64,000 nt of DNA from Lysobacter enzymogenes (GTDB lineage Bacteria; Pseudomonadota; Gammaproteobacteria; Xanthomonadales; Xanthomonadaceae): NCBI RefSeq assembly GCF_017355525.1, contig NZ_CP067395.1:3286001-3350000 (forward strand). Reading direction: 5' to 3'. Within the stretch, counting starts at the first letter, position 1. Each line of letters opens with the position of its first letter. This document shows positions 32,536 through 44,000 of the stretch, one piece after another. A model generated the notes under the pieces. It made no database searches. It worked only from the letters and a program-made list of their open reading frames with translations, and was not told the origin of the DNA. Both the position numbers and the translations under genes were made by a program.

Positions 32536-32634
32536 CTGTAGGAGCGGCGCGAGCCGCGACTGCGACAATGCAACTACGCCGCAACCTTCGTCGCGGGCGC
32601 GTTGTCGCGGTCGCGGCTCGCGCCGCTACTACAG
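32536..32634. repeat. Second REP-type palindrome family
   Basis: CTGTAGGAGCGGCGCGAGCC (32536 on) recurs inverted as GGCTCGCGCCGCTACTACAG (ending 32634), spanning the convergent gap between the MocR-type and TetR genes. A degenerate relative (GCTGTAGCAGCGGCG) occurs near 23275. The family is distinct from the CTCTCCCGC unit. Confidence 0.75.
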
Positions 32635-32716
32635 GGAGAAACTCACATTCGCGGGCGCCGAAACGAGACGAGCCGCGATCGGATCGATCGCGGCCCGCTT
32701 CGGTCTCGCACGCGCC

Positions 32717-33349
32717 TCAGGCTTTCGCCGTCAGCAAACTCGGCAAGAACTGGTCCAGCGCCGCCTTGACCTGTTCGACGGTGAGGTCGGACTGGCAGAT
32801 CGCGCGCATCGCCAAGCCTTCGATCAACGACTGCAGGATCAGCACGCGGGTGGCGACTTGTTCCTGCGGCACGCCCAGGCCGCCTTCGGCGGCGCTGCGC
32901 GCGAACCACGACGCCAGATCCGCGCGGAACACCTTGTCGGAGGCGTGGGTCGCCGCGGCGATTTCCGGATCGCGCGTGGCCTGCGCCGTCAGCTCGAGGA
33001 ACAGGGCCGCGTTGGTAATGGCGGGATCGTTGGCCTGCCATTGCTGGAAGACTTCGGCGATCCCGCCGACCAGATCGCTGCTGGAATGCAGCTTGGCCAC
33101 ATCGGCCCGGGCCTCCTCGAGCTGGCGCTCGATGATGGCCAGGATGATGTCGTTCTTGCCCTTGAAGTAACGGTAGATCAGCCCCGCGCTCATCCCGGCC
33201 GTCTCGGCGATGTTGGCCATGCTGGCGGCGTGGAAGCCGTGCACGACGAAACACTGCTGAGCCGCGACCAGGATGCGCTCGCGCTGGGCCTGGGCGCGCG
33301 CGGCGGCCTTGGCGCTGGGCTTGGCGGTCGGATTGCCCGGGGTGCTCAT
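32717..33349 (-). CDS. TetR-family regulator of the RND operon
   Basis: 210 aa from [18 protein letters not shown]. The HTH domain (RERILVAAQQCFVVHGFHAA, MANIAETAGMSAGLIYRYF) is typical TetR/AcrR; the C-terminal helices form the ligand pocket. Its ATG overlaps the stop of the outer-membrane factor gene by four bases (ATGA), making it the last gene of the efflux operon. That placement implies autorepression: ligand binding would raise pump and repressor together. A likely operator is the palindrome at 39251-39266. Confidence 0.92.
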   Translation of the reverse strand: MSTPGNPTAKPSAKAAARAQAQRERILVAAQQCFVVHGFHAASMANIAETAGMSAGLIYRYFKGKNDIILAIIERQLEEARADVAKLHSSSDLVGGIAEVFQQWQANDPAITNAALFLELTAQATRDPEIAAATHASDKVFRADLASWFARSAAEGGLGVPQEQVATRVLILQSLIEGLAMRAICQSDLTVEQVKAALDQFLPSLLTAKA

Positions 33350-34806
33350 TGGCTGCGCTCGTTCCAGCCACCTCCGAGCACTTTGTAGAGCGTGACGCGG
33401 TTGGCCTGCTCGGCCAGCCGCGTGGTCACCAGCCCCTGCTGCGCGCCGTACAGCGTGCGCTGGGCGTCGAGCTGGTTGAGGTAGCTGTCGCGGCCGGCCT
33501 TGTAGCGCGCGGTCGACAACTGCTCGGCGCGGCCGGCGGCCTCGACCAGCGCTTCCTGCGCCTGACGCTGTTCGGCCAGGGTCTTGGTCAGCGCCAGCGA
33601 ATCGGAGACGTCGCGGAAGCCGGCCTGGATCGCCTTTTCGTACTGCGCCAGCGCGATCTTCTGGTCGGCCTTGGCCGAGGCCAGGTTCGCGCGCAGGCGG
33701 CCGCCCTGGAAAATCGGGATGTTGAGCACCGGAGTGACCGACCACAGGCGGGTGTTGCTGTCGAACAGGCCCGACAGTTCGTTGCTGGCGCTGCCGAAGA
33801 AGCCGGTCAGGCTGATCGACGGGAAGAACGCGGCGCGCGCGGCGCCGATGTTGGCGTTTTGCGCGCGCAGCAGGTGCTCGGCCTGGAGCACGTCGGGACG
33901 GCGCAGCAGCACTTCCGACGGCAGGCCCTGGGGCAACGCCGCCAGGCCGGTGACGCCGGAGGTGAGCTTTTGCGGCAGCAGGGCCGGATCGACCTGCTCG
34001 CCGACCAGCAGGTTCAGCGCGTTGATGTCCTGCGCGACCTGCCCGGCGTAACGCGCCGCATCGGCGCGCGCCTGCTCGACCTGGGTCCGGGCCTGGCTCA
34101 GCTCCAGCCCCGACACCGCGCCGAGTTCGCGGCGCTTCTCGGTCAGTTCAAAGGCCGACTGCTGGTTCTTCAGCGTCGCTTCCGACACCGACAGCAGTTC
34201 GCGGTCCGCCGCCAGGGTCAGGTAGGCGTTGGCGACTTCGGCGATCAGACTCAGCTGCGCGGCGCGGCGCGCCTCCTCCTCGGCGAAGTAACGCTGCAAC
34301 GCCGACTGGCTCAGGCTGCGCACGCGGCCGAACAGGTCGAGTTCGAAGTTGGCGATCGAGGCGCCGGCCTGGTACTCGTCGGTGATCTGGTCGGGCGTAT
34401 CGGTGCCGGTGCGGCGCAACTGCCCGCCGACGCTGAGCGACGGCAGCCGGTCGGCGCGCTGGATGCGGTACTGCGCGCGCGCCTTCTCGACGTTGAGCAC
34501 CGCCACGCGCAGGTCGCGGTTGTTGTCCAGCGCGCGGCCGATCAGTTGTTCCAGGTTCGGATCGGCGAAGAAATCGCGCCAGCCGACGTCGGCGACCGCC
34601 GCGGCGCCGCCCGCGGGCGCCTCTTGCGAGGCGCCCGGGTCGGAGGTCAGCGGTTGCGCGCCGACGAAGGACTGGGTGGTCGGCGGCAGCGGCCATTGCG
34701 CCGGGATGCCGGCTTCCTGCGGCGGCAGCTTGGGCGCCAGGCTGACGCAGCCGGTCGCCGCCAAGGCGATCGCCAGCGCCAGGGCGTGGGTCGAAAACTT
34801 ACTCAT
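33346..34806 (-). CDS. RND efflux outer-membrane factor (NodT/OprM type)
   Basis: 486 aa. A lipoprotein signal peptide ends in LAATGC, with Cys as the lipidation site. Two OEP repeats follow, carrying the family hallmarks FDLFGRV-like [57 protein letters not shown] and [10 protein letters not shown]. It would be a trimeric TolC-like duct through the outer membrane for the adjacent pump. The gene overlaps the pump gene by eight bases and the tetR gene by four. Confidence 0.95.
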   Translation of the reverse strand: MSKFSTHALALAIALAATGCVSLAPKLPPQEAGIPAQWPLPPTTQSFVGAQPLTSDPGASQEAPAGGAAAVADVGWRDFFADPNLEQLIGRALDNNRDLRVAVLNVEKARAQYRIQRADRLPSLSVGGQLRRTGTDTPDQITDEYQAGASIANFELDLFGRVRSLSQSALQRYFAEEEARRAAQLSLIAEVANAYLTLAADRELLSVSEATLKNQQSAFELTEKRRELGAVSGLELSQARTQVEQARADAARYAGQVAQDINALNLLVGEQVDPALLPQKLTSGVTGLAALPQGLPSEVLLRRPDVLQAEHLLRAQNANIGAARAAFFPSISLTGFFGSASNELSGLFDSNTRLWSVTPVLNIPIFQGGRLRANLASAKADQKIALAQYEKAIQAGFRDVSDSLALTKTLAEQRQAQEALVEAAGRAEQLSTARYKAGRDSYLNQLDAQRTLYGAQQGLVTTRLAEQANRVTLYKVLGGGWNERSQ

Positions 34807-37800
34807 GGCTCTGCGCTCCTTGGGCGCTGTGCTCAGCGGGCGCGTGCTTCTTTCGGACGAAGATCTTTTCGACCACGACGAAGAACAGCGGAACGAAGAA
34901 GATGCCGAGGAACGTGCCCACGACCATGCCGCCGAGCACGCCGGTGCCGATCGCGCGCTGCGCGCCGGAACCCGCGCCGGAGGCCAGGGCCAGCGGCAGC
35001 ACGCCGAGGCCGAACGCCAGCGAGGTCATGATGATCGGGCGCAAACGGTCGCGGACCGCAGCCAGCGTGGCCGAGATCAGGTCCATGCCCTTCTCCAGGT
35101 TCTCCTTGGCGAACTCGACGATCAGGATCGCGTTCTTGCTCGACAGGCCGACCGTGGTCAGCATCGCCACCTGGAAGTACACGTCGCGCTCCATGCCGCG
35201 CAGCCAGGTCGCCAGCACCGTGCCGAGGATGCCCATCGGCGCGATCAGCAGCACCGAGGTCGGGATCGCCCAGCTTTCGTACATCGCGGCCAGACACAGG
35301 AACACGATCAGCAGCGACAGCGTGTACAGCAGCGGCGTCTGCGCGCCCGCCTGGCGTTCCTGGAACGACAGGCCGGTCCACTCCAGGCCGATGCCCGGCG
35401 GCAGCTTGGCCACCAGCTTCTCGACCTCGGCCATGGCCTGGCCCGAGCTCACGCCCGGCTTGGCTTCGCCGTTGATTTCCAGCGCGGACACGCCGTTGTA
35501 GCGCTCCAGGCGCGGCGAACCGTATTCCCAACGGGTCGTGGCGAACGCCGAGAACGGCACCATCTCGCCCTTGTCGTTGCGCACGTACCAGCGGTTGAAG
35601 TCGCTGGGCACCATGCGGAACGGCGCATCGGCCTGCACATAGACGCGCTTGACCCGGCCGCGGTCGACGAAGTCGTCGATGTACTGGCCGCCCCAGGCCG
35701 CCTGCAGGGTCGAGTTGATGTCGGCGATGCTCAGGCCCAGCGCGGCGGCCTTCTGGTTGTCGACGTCGACGCGGAACTGCGGGGTGTCCTCCATGCCGTT
35801 CGGGCGCACGTTCTGCATCATCGGGCTCTGCGCGGCCATGCCGAGGAACTGGTTGCGCGCGGCCACCAGCGCTTCGTGGCCGAGCGCGCCGTTGTCCTTG
35901 AGGTAGAACACGAAGCCGTTGGAGTTGCCGAGTTCGAACACCGCCGGCGGCGCCAGCGCGAACACGAACGCGTCCTTGATCTGCATGAAGTTGCCCATCG
36001 CGCGGCCGACCACACCGTTGACGCTGTTGTCCGGCGCCGGGTTCTTGCCGAAGCTCAGCCACGACTTGAAGCGGTCGCCCCAGCTGGTGGCGCGCTCCTC
36101 CCACGGCTTGAGCTGCGAGAACGCCATGCCCGCGTTCTGGCCGTTGCCGGCGAAGCTGAAGCCTTGCACGGTGAACAGCGAATCCACGGCCGGGTCGCTG
36201 AGGAACTGCTCCTCGACCTTCTTGAGCACTTCGCCGGTGCGTTCCTGGGTCGCGCCGACCGGAGCCTGCACGATGGTGAACAAGAAGCCCTGGTCTTCCT
36301 GCGGCAGGAACGACGACGGCAGGCGGAAGAACATCACGCCCATCAGCACCGCCATCGCCGCGAACACCACCATGAAGCGGCCGGCGCGGGTGACGATGCC
36401 GCGCACCACGCCCTGGTACTTGAGGTTGCCGCGGTCGAACTTGTCGTTGAACCAGCCGAAGAAGCCCTTGTCGGACGCGTGGTGGCCCTTCTCGATCGGC
36501 TTGAGCATGGTCGCGCACAGCGCCGGGGTCAGCACGATCGCGACCAGCACCGACAGGAACATCGCCGAGACGATGGTCACCGAGAACTGGCGGTAGATCA
36601 CGCCGGTGGCGCCGCCGAGGAAGGCCATCGGCACGAACACCGCCGACAGCACCAGGCCGATGCCGACCAGCGCGCCGGTGATCTGGTCCATCGACTTGCG
36701 CGTGGCTTCCTTCGGCGAGAGGCCCTCCTCGCTCATCACGCGTTCGACGTTCTCGACCACGACGATGGCGTCGTCGACCAGCAGGCCGATCGCCAGCACC
36801 ACCGCGAACATGGTCAGCATGTTGACCGAATAGCCGAACAGCGCGAGCAGGCCGAAGGTGCCGAGCAGCACCACCGGCACCGCGATGGTCGGGATCAGGG
36901 TGGCGCGGAAGTTCTGCAGGAACAGGTACATGACCAGGAACACCAGCACGATCGCTTCGAGCAAGGTCTTGATCACTTCCTCGATCGCCACGCGCACGAA
37001 CGGCGTGGTGTCGAACGGGGTCACCGCCTTGAGGCCCTTCGGGAACGAGGGCTTGAGCTGCTCCAGCTCGGCCTGCACCGCCTGCGCGGTGGCCAGCGCG
37101 TTGGCGCCGGTGGCCAGCGAGATGGCGATGCCGGTGGCCGGCTTGCCGTTGAAGCGGGCGATGGTGCTGTAGTCCTCCTGGCCGAGTTCGACGCGGGCGA
37201 CGTCGGACAGCTTCAGCACAGCGCCGGAGCTGTTGGCGCGCACCACGATGTTCTTGAACTGCTCGGCCGTCTGCAGGCGGTCCTGCGCGGTGATGGTGGC
37301 GTTGAGCTGCTGGCCCTTCACCGACGGCGTGCCGCCGAGCTGACCGACCGCGACCTGGGCGTTCTGCGCGCGCAGGGCGTTGATGACGTCGGTCGGCGTC
37401 AGCTTGTAGGTGTTGAGCTTGTCCGGATCCAGCCAGATGCGCATCGCGTACTTGGTGCCGAACAGCTGGGTGCTGCCGACGCCGTTGACGCGGGCGAGCG
37501 GGTCGACCAGGTTGGCGGCCACGTAGTCGGCGATGTCGGCGCCGTTCATGCTGCCGTCCTCGGACACGAAGCCGATGACCTGCAGGAACGACGAGTTCGC
37601 CTTGGACACGCTGACGCCCTGCTGCTGCACGATCTGCGGCAGCAACGGCGTGGCCAGCTGCAGTTTGTTCTGCACCTGCACCTGGGCGATGTCCGGATCG
37701 GTGCCGCTCTCGAAGGTCAGCGTGATCGAGGCCTGACCGTCGGCCGAGCTGGTCGCCGACATGTACATCAGGCCGTCGATGCCCTTCATGTTCTGCTCGA

Positions 37801-37993
37801 TGATCTGGGTCACCGAGTTTTCGACGGCCTTAGCCGAGGCGCCGGGATACGACGCGTTCACCGACACCGTGGGCGGCGCGATGGTGGGATATTGCGAGAT
37901 GGGCAGCTGGGTGATCGCGATCGCGCCACCGAGCATGATGATGATCGCCAGTACCCACGCGAAGATGGGGCGATCGATGAAGAACCGTGCCAT
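34799..37993 (-). CDS. RND multidrug efflux pump (AcrB/MexB type)
   Basis: 1064 aa; GGAG is 6 bases before the ATG. It opens with [20 protein letters not shown] and has twelve membrane helices around two large periplasmic loops. Helix 4 contains the proton-relay pair [16 protein letters not shown], and Lys in the matching helix 10 region is expected by family. Docking and funnel segments such as [20 protein letters not shown] are present. It is a proton-driven inner-membrane exporter of hydrophobic compounds, dyes and antibiotics, working with the adaptor upstream and the duct downstream. It belongs to the HAE1 family. Confidence 0.97.
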   Translation of the reverse strand: MARFFIDRPIFAWVLAIIIMLGGAIAITQLPISQYPTIAPPTVSVNASYPGASAKAVENSVTQIIEQNMKGIDGLMYMSATSSADGQASITLTFESGTDPDIAQVQVQNKLQLATPLLPQIVQQQGVSVSKANSSFLQVIGFVSEDGSMNGADIADYVAANLVDPLARVNGVGSTQLFGTKYAMRIWLDPDKLNTYKLTPTDVINALRAQNAQVAVGQLGGTPSVKGQQLNATITAQDRLQTAEQFKNIVVRANSSGAVLKLSDVARVELGQEDYSTIARFNGKPATGIAISLATGANALATAQAVQAELEQLKPSFPKGLKAVTPFDTTPFVRVAIEEVIKTLLEAIVLVFLVMYLFLQNFRATLIPTIAVPVVLLGTFGLLALFGYSVNMLTMFAVVLAIGLLVDDAIVVVENVERVMSEEGLSPKEATRKSMDQITGALVGIGLVLSAVFVPMAFLGGATGVIYRQFSVTIVSAMFLSVLVAIVLTPALCATMLKPIEKGHHASDKGFFGWFNDKFDRGNLKYQGVVRGIVTRAGRFMVVFAAMAVLMGVMFFRLPSSFLPQEDQGFLFTIVQAPVGATQERTGEVLKKVEEQFLSDPAVDSLFTVQGFSFAGNGQNAGMAFSQLKPWEERATSWGDRFKSWLSFGKNPAPDNSVNGVVGRAMGNFMQIKDAFVFALAPPAVFELGNSNGFVFYLKDNGALGHEALVAARNQFLGMAAQSPMMQNVRPNGMEDTPQFRVDVDNQKAAALGLSIADINSTLQAAWGGQYIDDFVDRGRVKRVYVQADAPFRMVPSDFNRWYVRNDKGEMVPFSAFATTRWEYGSPRLERYNGVSALEINGEAKPGVSSGQAMAEVEKLVAKLPPGIGLEWTGLSFQERQAGAQTPLLYTLSLLIVFLCLAAMYESWAIPTSVLLIAPMGILGTVLATWLRGMERDVYFQVAMLTTVGLSSKNAILIVEFAKENLEKGMDLISATLAAVRDRLRPIIMTSLAFGLGVLPLALASGAGSGAQRAIGTGVLGGMVVGTFLGIFFVPLFFVVVEKIFVRKKHAPAEHSAQGAQSHE

Positions 37994-38005
37994 GAATGTC
38001 TCCGA

Positions 38006-39199
38006 TTACTGCTTCGGCGCGGCGGCGGGGGCCGCCGGCTTGGCCGGGGCGGCGCCCTTTTCGGTCGCGTCCACCGGCATGCCGGGGCCGATCTTCTGCA
38101 AGCCTTCGACGATGACCTTGTCGCCGGCCTTCAGGCCGCCTTCGACCAGCCACTTGTCGCCGAGCGCCTGACCGACCTGGACCTCGCGCGGCTCGACCGC
38201 GCCCTTGGCGTTGACCACCATCGCGGTGGCGTTGCCCTTGGGATCGCGGGTCACGCCCTGCTGCGGAACCAGCAGCGCGTTCTGGCGCACGCCGGTGCCG
38301 ACCAGCGCGCGCACGTACATGCCGGGCATCAGGATGTTGTCGGGGTTCGGCACCACCACGCGCAGCAGGAAGCTGCCGGTGCCCGGATCGACGGTGACTT
38401 CGGAGAACGCCAGCTTGCCGTCGTGTTCGTACTTGGTGCCGTCCTCGAGCAGGATCGACACCGGCGCGCTGGCTTCGCTGAGCGTGCCGGCGGCGATCTG
38501 CTTGCGCAGCGCCAGCAACTCGGCGCTGGACTGGCTGATGTCGACGAACACCGGATCGGTCTGCTGCACCACCGCCAGCGCATCGGCCTGCTGCGCGGTG
38601 ACCAGCGCGCCGGCGGTGACTGCCGACTTGCCGATGCGGCCGCTGATCGGCGAGACGATGCGCGCCCGGCCCAGCACCACGCTGGAGCTGGCGACCTGAG
38701 CGCGGCCGGAGGCGACATCCGCGCGCGCCTGCTTCAGCGCGGCGGTCGCGTTCTCGTCGTCCTGCTTGCTGACCGCGTCGATCTTGACCAGCTCGCTGGA
38801 ACGGCGCGCGTTGAGCTGCGCCGAATTCAACGACGCCTCCGCGCGCGCCAGCGTCGCCTTGGCGTTCTCGGCATCGGCGGCGTAGGTCTTGTCGTCGAGC
38901 TGATACAGCGGCTGACCGGCCTTGACCAGCCCGCCCTCGGTGAACAAGCGCTTCTCGACGATGCCGTTGACCTGCGGCCGCACCTCGGCCACCAGCGACG
39001 CGCTGGTCCGGCCCGGCAGCTCGCGGGTCAGGGTCACGGTCTCGGGCTTCAGCGTCACCACCGTGACCTGGCCCTTCTGCCCGCCGGGGCCACCCGGCCC
39101 GCCTTGTTGATCGCCGCCCTTGCCACAGGCCGCGAGGGCCAGCGCAAGCGCGGAAACGGTGAAAATTGTCTTATAGGACATGGACTTGCGCGACGGCAT
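38006..39199 (-). CDS. RND periplasmic adaptor (MexA/AcrA type)
   Basis: 397 aa. A lipoprotein signal peptide ends LALALAAC (lipidated Cys). I keep the ATG at 39199 because GAGG lies 7-8 bases before it; MSYKTIF at 39181 is an alternative. The usual order follows: lipoyl half (LPGRTSASLVAEVRPQVNGI), helical hairpin (KATLARAEASLNSAQLNARR), second lipoyl half (RIVSPISGRIGKSAVTAGAL), beta-barrel and membrane-proximal domain (GMYVRALVGTGVRQNALLVP). The C-terminus is Ala/Pro/Lys-rich. It is the first gene of the efflux operon. Confidence 0.95.
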   Translation of the reverse strand: MPSRKSMSYKTIFTVSALALALAACGKGGDQQGGPGGPGGQKGQVTVVTLKPETVTLTRELPGRTSASLVAEVRPQVNGIVEKRLFTEGGLVKAGQPLYQLDDKTYAADAENAKATLARAEASLNSAQLNARRSSELVKIDAVSKQDDENATAALKQARADVASGRAQVASSSVVLGRARIVSPISGRIGKSAVTAGALVTAQQADALAVVQQTDPVFVDISQSSAELLALRKQIAAGTLSEASAPVSILLEDGTKYEHDGKLAFSEVTVDPGTGSFLLRVVVPNPDNILMPGMYVRALVGTGVRQNALLVPQQGVTRDPKGNATAMVVNAKGAVEPREVQVGQALGDKWLVEGGLKAGDKVIVEGLQKIGPGMPVDATEKGAAPAKPAAPAAAPKQ

Positions 39200-39250
39200 G
39201 GGGAAGCCTCAGGTATGGGTGCGGCCGGGACGGACTGCGGGCGGGGCGTA

Positions 39251-39266
39251 GAATGAACGATCATTC
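39251..39266. promoter_or_regulatory. Palindromic operator candidate for TetR
   Basis: GAATGA-ACGA-TCATTC is a 6-bp inverted repeat 51 bases before the adaptor gene start. It resembles TetR/AcrR-type operators in length and place. An adjacent T-run and AT-rich stretch (39267-39290) fit a promoter. Confidence 0.55.
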
Positions 39267-39456
39267 TCTTTTTTTGAGTGTGAACGTTCCATCAACAGGA
39301 AGCTCTGGAGCGCCCGGTTTCGGGGGTCTGGAGTCGATTGGATGTGTTTTTTTGTGCGGAGCAGCAACGGGTCGGCCGATTCGGCAAAGTCCACATCCAT
39401 TCGCCCATCCACAGCCCCGCGCGGACCGGTGCGGCCCGACCTATCACGAATCGGAC

Positions 39457-39930
39457 TCAACGCTTGTCCGAGCAGTACGCCGAGCCGCTGTCTTTGCCGT
39501 TGCGCACCAACGACACGGAGTAGTCGGTGCTCCCCGCAGACGACCACGCTTTCAGCTCGAACCCGGTTGCGTCCTTGCACAACAGCATGGAGCGGGTACC
39601 GCCGCTTTGGCTGTCGGGCCGGATCAACGTCCAGCCGTCTCGATCCAGTTGCGCACGGTAGTAACGCACCAGCTCGTCGATCGAATGCGACGACCGCAGG
39701 TATCGGATAGCGCTCACCGGGCCGCCGTGATTGAACAGCAGCATCGCTGAGGCGTCCCGATCCCCTTTCGGGACGGGAAACACCAGAAGCCGCTGCCGCA
39801 ACTCTTGCAGCAGTGGACCATTGACTCTGTCCCGATGGCGCTGACAACCCTCGCTCAGCGCGTAAACGAGCGCGACCGCGATGGCGAAGCGAATCAACGC
39901 AGCGATCATTTTCTTCGGCTCAGCATCCAT
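39457..39930 (-). CDS. Small single-TM protein, possible orphan immunity protein
   Basis: 157 aa. An N-terminal membrane helix (IRFAIAVALVYALSEGC) is followed by a soluble domain predicted to face the periplasm. It shares a motif with the protein at 40600-41052: IDELVRYYRAQLDRDGWTLI here, ISNYYESLAKARGWTP there, and both end near a Cys. The two are probably diverged paralogues. It is the third small gene behind the RHS gene and lies in lower-GC DNA. Family not recognised; the immunity role is inferred from position only. Confidence 0.65.
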   Translation of the reverse strand: MDAEPKKMIAALIRFAIAVALVYALSEGCQRHRDRVNGPLLQELRQRLLVFPVPKGDRDASAMLLFNHGGPVSAIRYLRSSHSIDELVRYYRAQLDRDGWTLIRPDSQSGGTRSMLLCKDATGFELKAWSSAGSTDYSVSLVRNGKDSGSAYCSDKR

Positions 39931-40017
39931 TCCGGTCGTCCGTTGCTGCTCTGTCGAGATGGAAGATCTGGAGCGCTTCGCCGCTCCATCTGAGCGGTCG
40001 AATGCGATCCGAAGGCC

Positions 40018-40491
40018 TCAGAAGATCGCGAAGATCATTATCAAAGCTGCAATGGAAACAGACGCGACGAGATCGAACCTACCTTCTTTCTTCACCAACA
40101 AAGCGCACAACATCGGAATCGAACCGAGATGGATCCGCAACGCCTGCCGCACGAAAATCTCGACCCCCAGATGCTCCTTGGACTCATATCCGAGTCTTGC
40201 GGCCATGACGAAGTAAGCGCCAAAAACAGACCAAGAGATCGCCAGCAGAAAGCCCGCCGCCGCAAGGACGACCAGCACTCTGCTGGATGTTTTTCGCGCG
40301 CACAACCAGCTCACCAGTCGCAAGCACATATAGCTTGACGCCAGCAGATACATCGGCATCAATCCCGCCACAAGATAGCTTGTCGGCTGCTCAAGTTCCG
40401 CTCCGACAAGAAATCCGCTCGCGAGAAAGACCGTTGCCGCCATGACAATCGCCGCGACCCAGCGGCCCGCCTCATTCAGGCGGAAATCCAT
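40018..40491 (-). CDS. Multi-helix membrane protein behind the RHS gene
   Basis: 157 aa; GGGAGG lies 6 bases before the ATG. It has five likely membrane helices (VAAIVMAATVFLASGFLVGA, YLVAGLMPMYLLASSYMCL, VLVVLAAAGFLLAISWSVF, a shorter one near LGSIPMLCALLV, and VSIAALIMIFAIF at the very end). No family recognised. Small polytopic proteins next to RHS C-termini are often immunity proteins against membrane-active toxins, but this is an inference. The local GC is clearly below the window average. Confidence 0.68.
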   Translation of the reverse strand: MDFRLNEAGRWVAAIVMAATVFLASGFLVGAELEQPTSYLVAGLMPMYLLASSYMCLRLVSWLCARKTSSRVLVVLAAAGFLLAISWSVFGAYFVMAARLGYESKEHLGVEIFVRQALRIHLGSIPMLCALLVKKEGRFDLVASVSIAALIMIFAIF

Positions 40492-40599
40492 TGGCGCCTC
40501 CCAAGTTCGGCGATCGTGGCCGCTGCGAACTTTGCGATCGGTACTTCAGCTGTGCCGGCCATTCTCATGTCGGTATCTGAGCGTGTTTCGTATAGGTCA

Positions 40600-41052
40600 C
40601 TAACAGTACCGCTCGCTGCGCACCTGGTTCGTCCAGGTCAGATCGAGCACGTAGTCCACGCCACCGTTCTGCGGCTCGGCTCGAATAACCAAGCTGACAC
40701 GGTCTTTGCAGAACCGCTCTTGCCGATCCGATGTCCGCTTCTTGGGCGTCCATCCCCTCGCTTTGGCAAGCGACTCGTAATAATTGGAAATTTCCTGTGG
40801 CGTGCCGTCGGCATGAAACCAGGAAGACACGCTCGTGAGCACATCCCGGTCGAGCGCTTCGTCTGCGGAAAGTTTCGTCGAGCCTTGCCACACGGGGAAC
40901 GATTTCAGCTCCCGCATAAGCGCCACTACCGTTACCTTCGACGAATCGTCGTCGACCAGGCTTCGCCTCAACGGGCCATCCATGAGGACTACGGCCGCGA
41001 GCACAGCAGCGAGGCCGGTCACAACTATCGACGCGGGCTCTGATAGTTTCAT
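40600..41052 (-). CDS. Small single-TM protein, predicted RHS immunity protein
   Basis: 150 aa from MKLSEPASIVVTGLAAVLAA. That ATG overlaps the RHS stop codon (ATGA), so the two are translationally coupled; an ATG 15 bases earlier is possible. One N-terminal membrane helix is followed by a periplasmic domain with ISNYYESLAKARGWTP and a Cys-containing C-terminus (ERFCKDRVSLVIRAEP … RYC). Direct coupling to the variable RHS C-terminus is the classical position of a cognate immunity gene. A paralogue lies at 39457-39930. Confidence 0.72.
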   Translation of the reverse strand: MKLSEPASIVVTGLAAVLAAVVLMDGPLRRSLVDDDSSKVTVVALMRELKSFPVWQGSTKLSADEALDRDVLTSVSSWFHADGTPQEISNYYESLAKARGWTPKKRTSDRQERFCKDRVSLVIRAEPQNGGVDYVLDLTWTNQVRSERYC

Positions 41053-44000
41053 TTTTCGCGCGGCCATATCTGGCGGTTGTACTCGGAATGCGCCGAAATC
41101 CCCGGTGTACCGATCCCGAATTCAAGCGCTTTGCCTGTAGCGTTGGCGCTGAATCCACCACCGATATAAAAGAATCCGTTGGCGCCGCCAGACCATCCAG
41201 GCAGGAACTTGTCGATCTTTTCCGGTTCGCCAGATTTGGGCAGCTCCGGGCACGTCAAGAATCCCGCCACGGCGGAAAAGGCGATCGGCCTAGTTCCACC
41301 GGTGAGCAGATCCTGAATCGAGCCATTAGAAGCCCCGTATCCAAAGTAGACACTACCGGTTCTCGATACGGTAAGAGAAGCCGAACCGAGGTAACTGGAA
41401 ATCGATCCCTGATAGTAGTCCGGTATTCGCGACGGGCCAGACTCCCACGACAGCTTATACCCTCCGTTATTGAACGAACCCGGAGACTCCAGACCAAAAG
41501 GATCGATGAATGATATGGGATTCGATCCAACATAGGCGTAGGTACTTGGGCCGCCCATCAAACCGATAGGATCACTTTGAACATACCGTCCGGTAAGCGA
41601 TTCGTAGTCTCGGAAGTAGTTGTAATTGGTCTCGCTCCGCATATCGAAGCGTTGCCCAGCAAAGCGCATGTTCATTGCGAACTGTTGCCCGTCCAGATCG
41701 GGATCCTGGTTCGGCGAACTGTTGCCGAACGCATCGACCTTCGCGTTCCAAGCCCAGATCGCGGTGCTGCGACCAGGATCGACCACTGCGCGAGGCGTAC
41801 CAATACGGTCTGACTGGACATACATCAGGGATTGCCCAGCCCCATTACCCACGGTCAATCCCACAGGGAAGTCGCCGAACCACACAGCCTGCTGCTTGGC
41901 CGCACCGGCGCCGTCGTAGTCACCGATCCAATTACCCGTTTCGTCATACAACGTGAACGTGTCGACCGCGCTGGCGCTCGGACCGGCGGCGACTCGCTCA
42001 CCGAGCGCGTTGTAGCGATAACCAGCCTTAACCACACCAGCCTGCTTGAACTGGCTCAATCGCCCGTCAGCGTTATAAACGAACTCCTTGGCGGCGCCGC
42101 CGATGCTGACGGTATTGCCAGCCGCGTCGTAGCCGCGGGCTACACCGGCCACGCTGCTCAGGCGGTGGCTCGTGGCCGGATACACATAGGTATCGGTGAT
42201 ACCGCCATGTAACAGGCTTTTGCGATTGCCGGTTTCGTCATAGGTATATGTCTCCAGCGGATTGGACGAGCCGTCCCGAGTGACGGTCAGCCGGCCAATC
42301 GCGTCGTAGTCGTACTTGGCCTGCACCACACTTTGCAGCCCATCCTTCAACTCGGTCATCTCGCCAACCGCGTTGTAACCGTAGCTCAAGGACAAGCCGC
42401 CACTGGCGTTGTCGAGAATCGTCTTCGCACGATAGTCCAAATCGTACGTGCGGCTCAGGACGCGACCATTGCCATAAGTCCAGCCGCTGACCGGGCCAGC
42501 GGGTTCGTATGTCGCATTGTTGAGCAGCACCGTGCGGGCGCCGCCGCTGGGCCGGACGCCGATCTCCTTGATCCGAGCCTGCGCATCGCGAACGTAGTCC
42601 ACCACCGTGCCGTCGGGGTACGTCACGGTGTTGAGCCGACCCGCGACGGTGTAGGTGTAACTCAGATTGAAGCTCTTGCCCGCAACAGTCTGGACCTTGC
42701 GCACCACTTGCCCGAAGCGGTCGTAGCAGTACTTAAGTTCGGTCCCGTCTGCGCGCATCGCAGTGACGCGGCCCGTAGCGAATGTTTCGCCGGCTGTGCA
42801 CGTGCCGTTGACCGTGTCGTAGTCGTACTGCACGTCGGCCGGCCCGCTCGCCGTGTAAGACACGGTCTTGGGACGACCCAACGCGTCGTAGGTGTAACGA
42901 TGCGGCTCCGGATCGTTCGCATCCTGCTTGGTCGCGACATCGCCCGCGGCGTCGTAGGTGTAATTGGTAATGCCCGTATCGGGGCTGGTCAGACGAATCC
43001 GATCGCCGAAACCGTTGTACGCATAGACCGTATCCAGCCCCTTAGGGTCGGTCACCTTGGTCACCCGGTCGAGTGCGTCGTACTCGAACTTGGTTTCTAC
43101 ATTGAGCCCGCCGACGTCCTGCAAGGTGCGCAACAACCTGTTTAGAGGATCGTAAGACTGATCGGCCAAGCGACCGAGTGCGTCGGTGGTTCGATCTTGA
43201 TTGCCCCGGCCGTCGTAACGAAAGACGGTGGCGTTTTGCGAGGCGTCCTTGTTCGCCTGCAGCTGACCCAACGAGTTGTAGACACGGGACAAAGTCCGCT
43301 TCAAGGTCCCGGTGGACGTCTTGGTCTCTTCCTTGAGGCGCTTATCGTCGTTGTCGAGCGTGTAATGAATGGTGTTGCCGTCGTTGTCCGTAATATCGGT
43401 CAACCGCTGTGCGGCATCGTAGGCATAAGTTAGCGACGCGCCGTCGGGCAGCGTCGATTTCTTGATCCGACCGGTGGGCCAATACTCGAAACGGGTGATG
43501 CGATCGTCGGCTTCGCTGTTGTTGTCGGCGCCACGGATCTTGGTCGCCAGCAGCCAGCCCCGCGTCGAGTACTCGTTGTCGGAAACGACGCCGTTCACGT
43601 CCTTTCCGGACAGGAGCCGGCCAGCGGAGTCGTATCGGAGCATTTCGGTCGATCGCCCGAGCGCATCGGTGATCTTCCAAAGGTCGCCCTTGCGATAGTC
43701 GCAGTTCGCGGGCGTAGTGGCGCAGCCAACGGCGTCGGCCTGGTAATAGGTAAACCGCGTCACATCCACCACATCGCTGCGCGGTCCATCCACCGCAATC
43801 AATTGGCCGAGGATGGGGCAACGGCCCGCATCTACATCGGGCTGTTCGCAATAGGACCTGGTGGTGATGCGTTCCGCACCGCTTGCCGGATCGACGGCAG
43901 TAGCAACCGTCGGCTGTCCGCGCCCGTTGTAGCTCCACTTGTCTTTCTTAACCGCGGCGCCTGCGCTATCGAGCGTGCGTTGTTCGCTGGGTTCATTGTA

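Noticed and set aside
34349..39256. Plus-strand open frame of 1635 codons
   Set aside because: Antisense to the RND pump and adaptor genes, which have full domain matches; the frame is His/Arg/Gln-rich shadow sequence.
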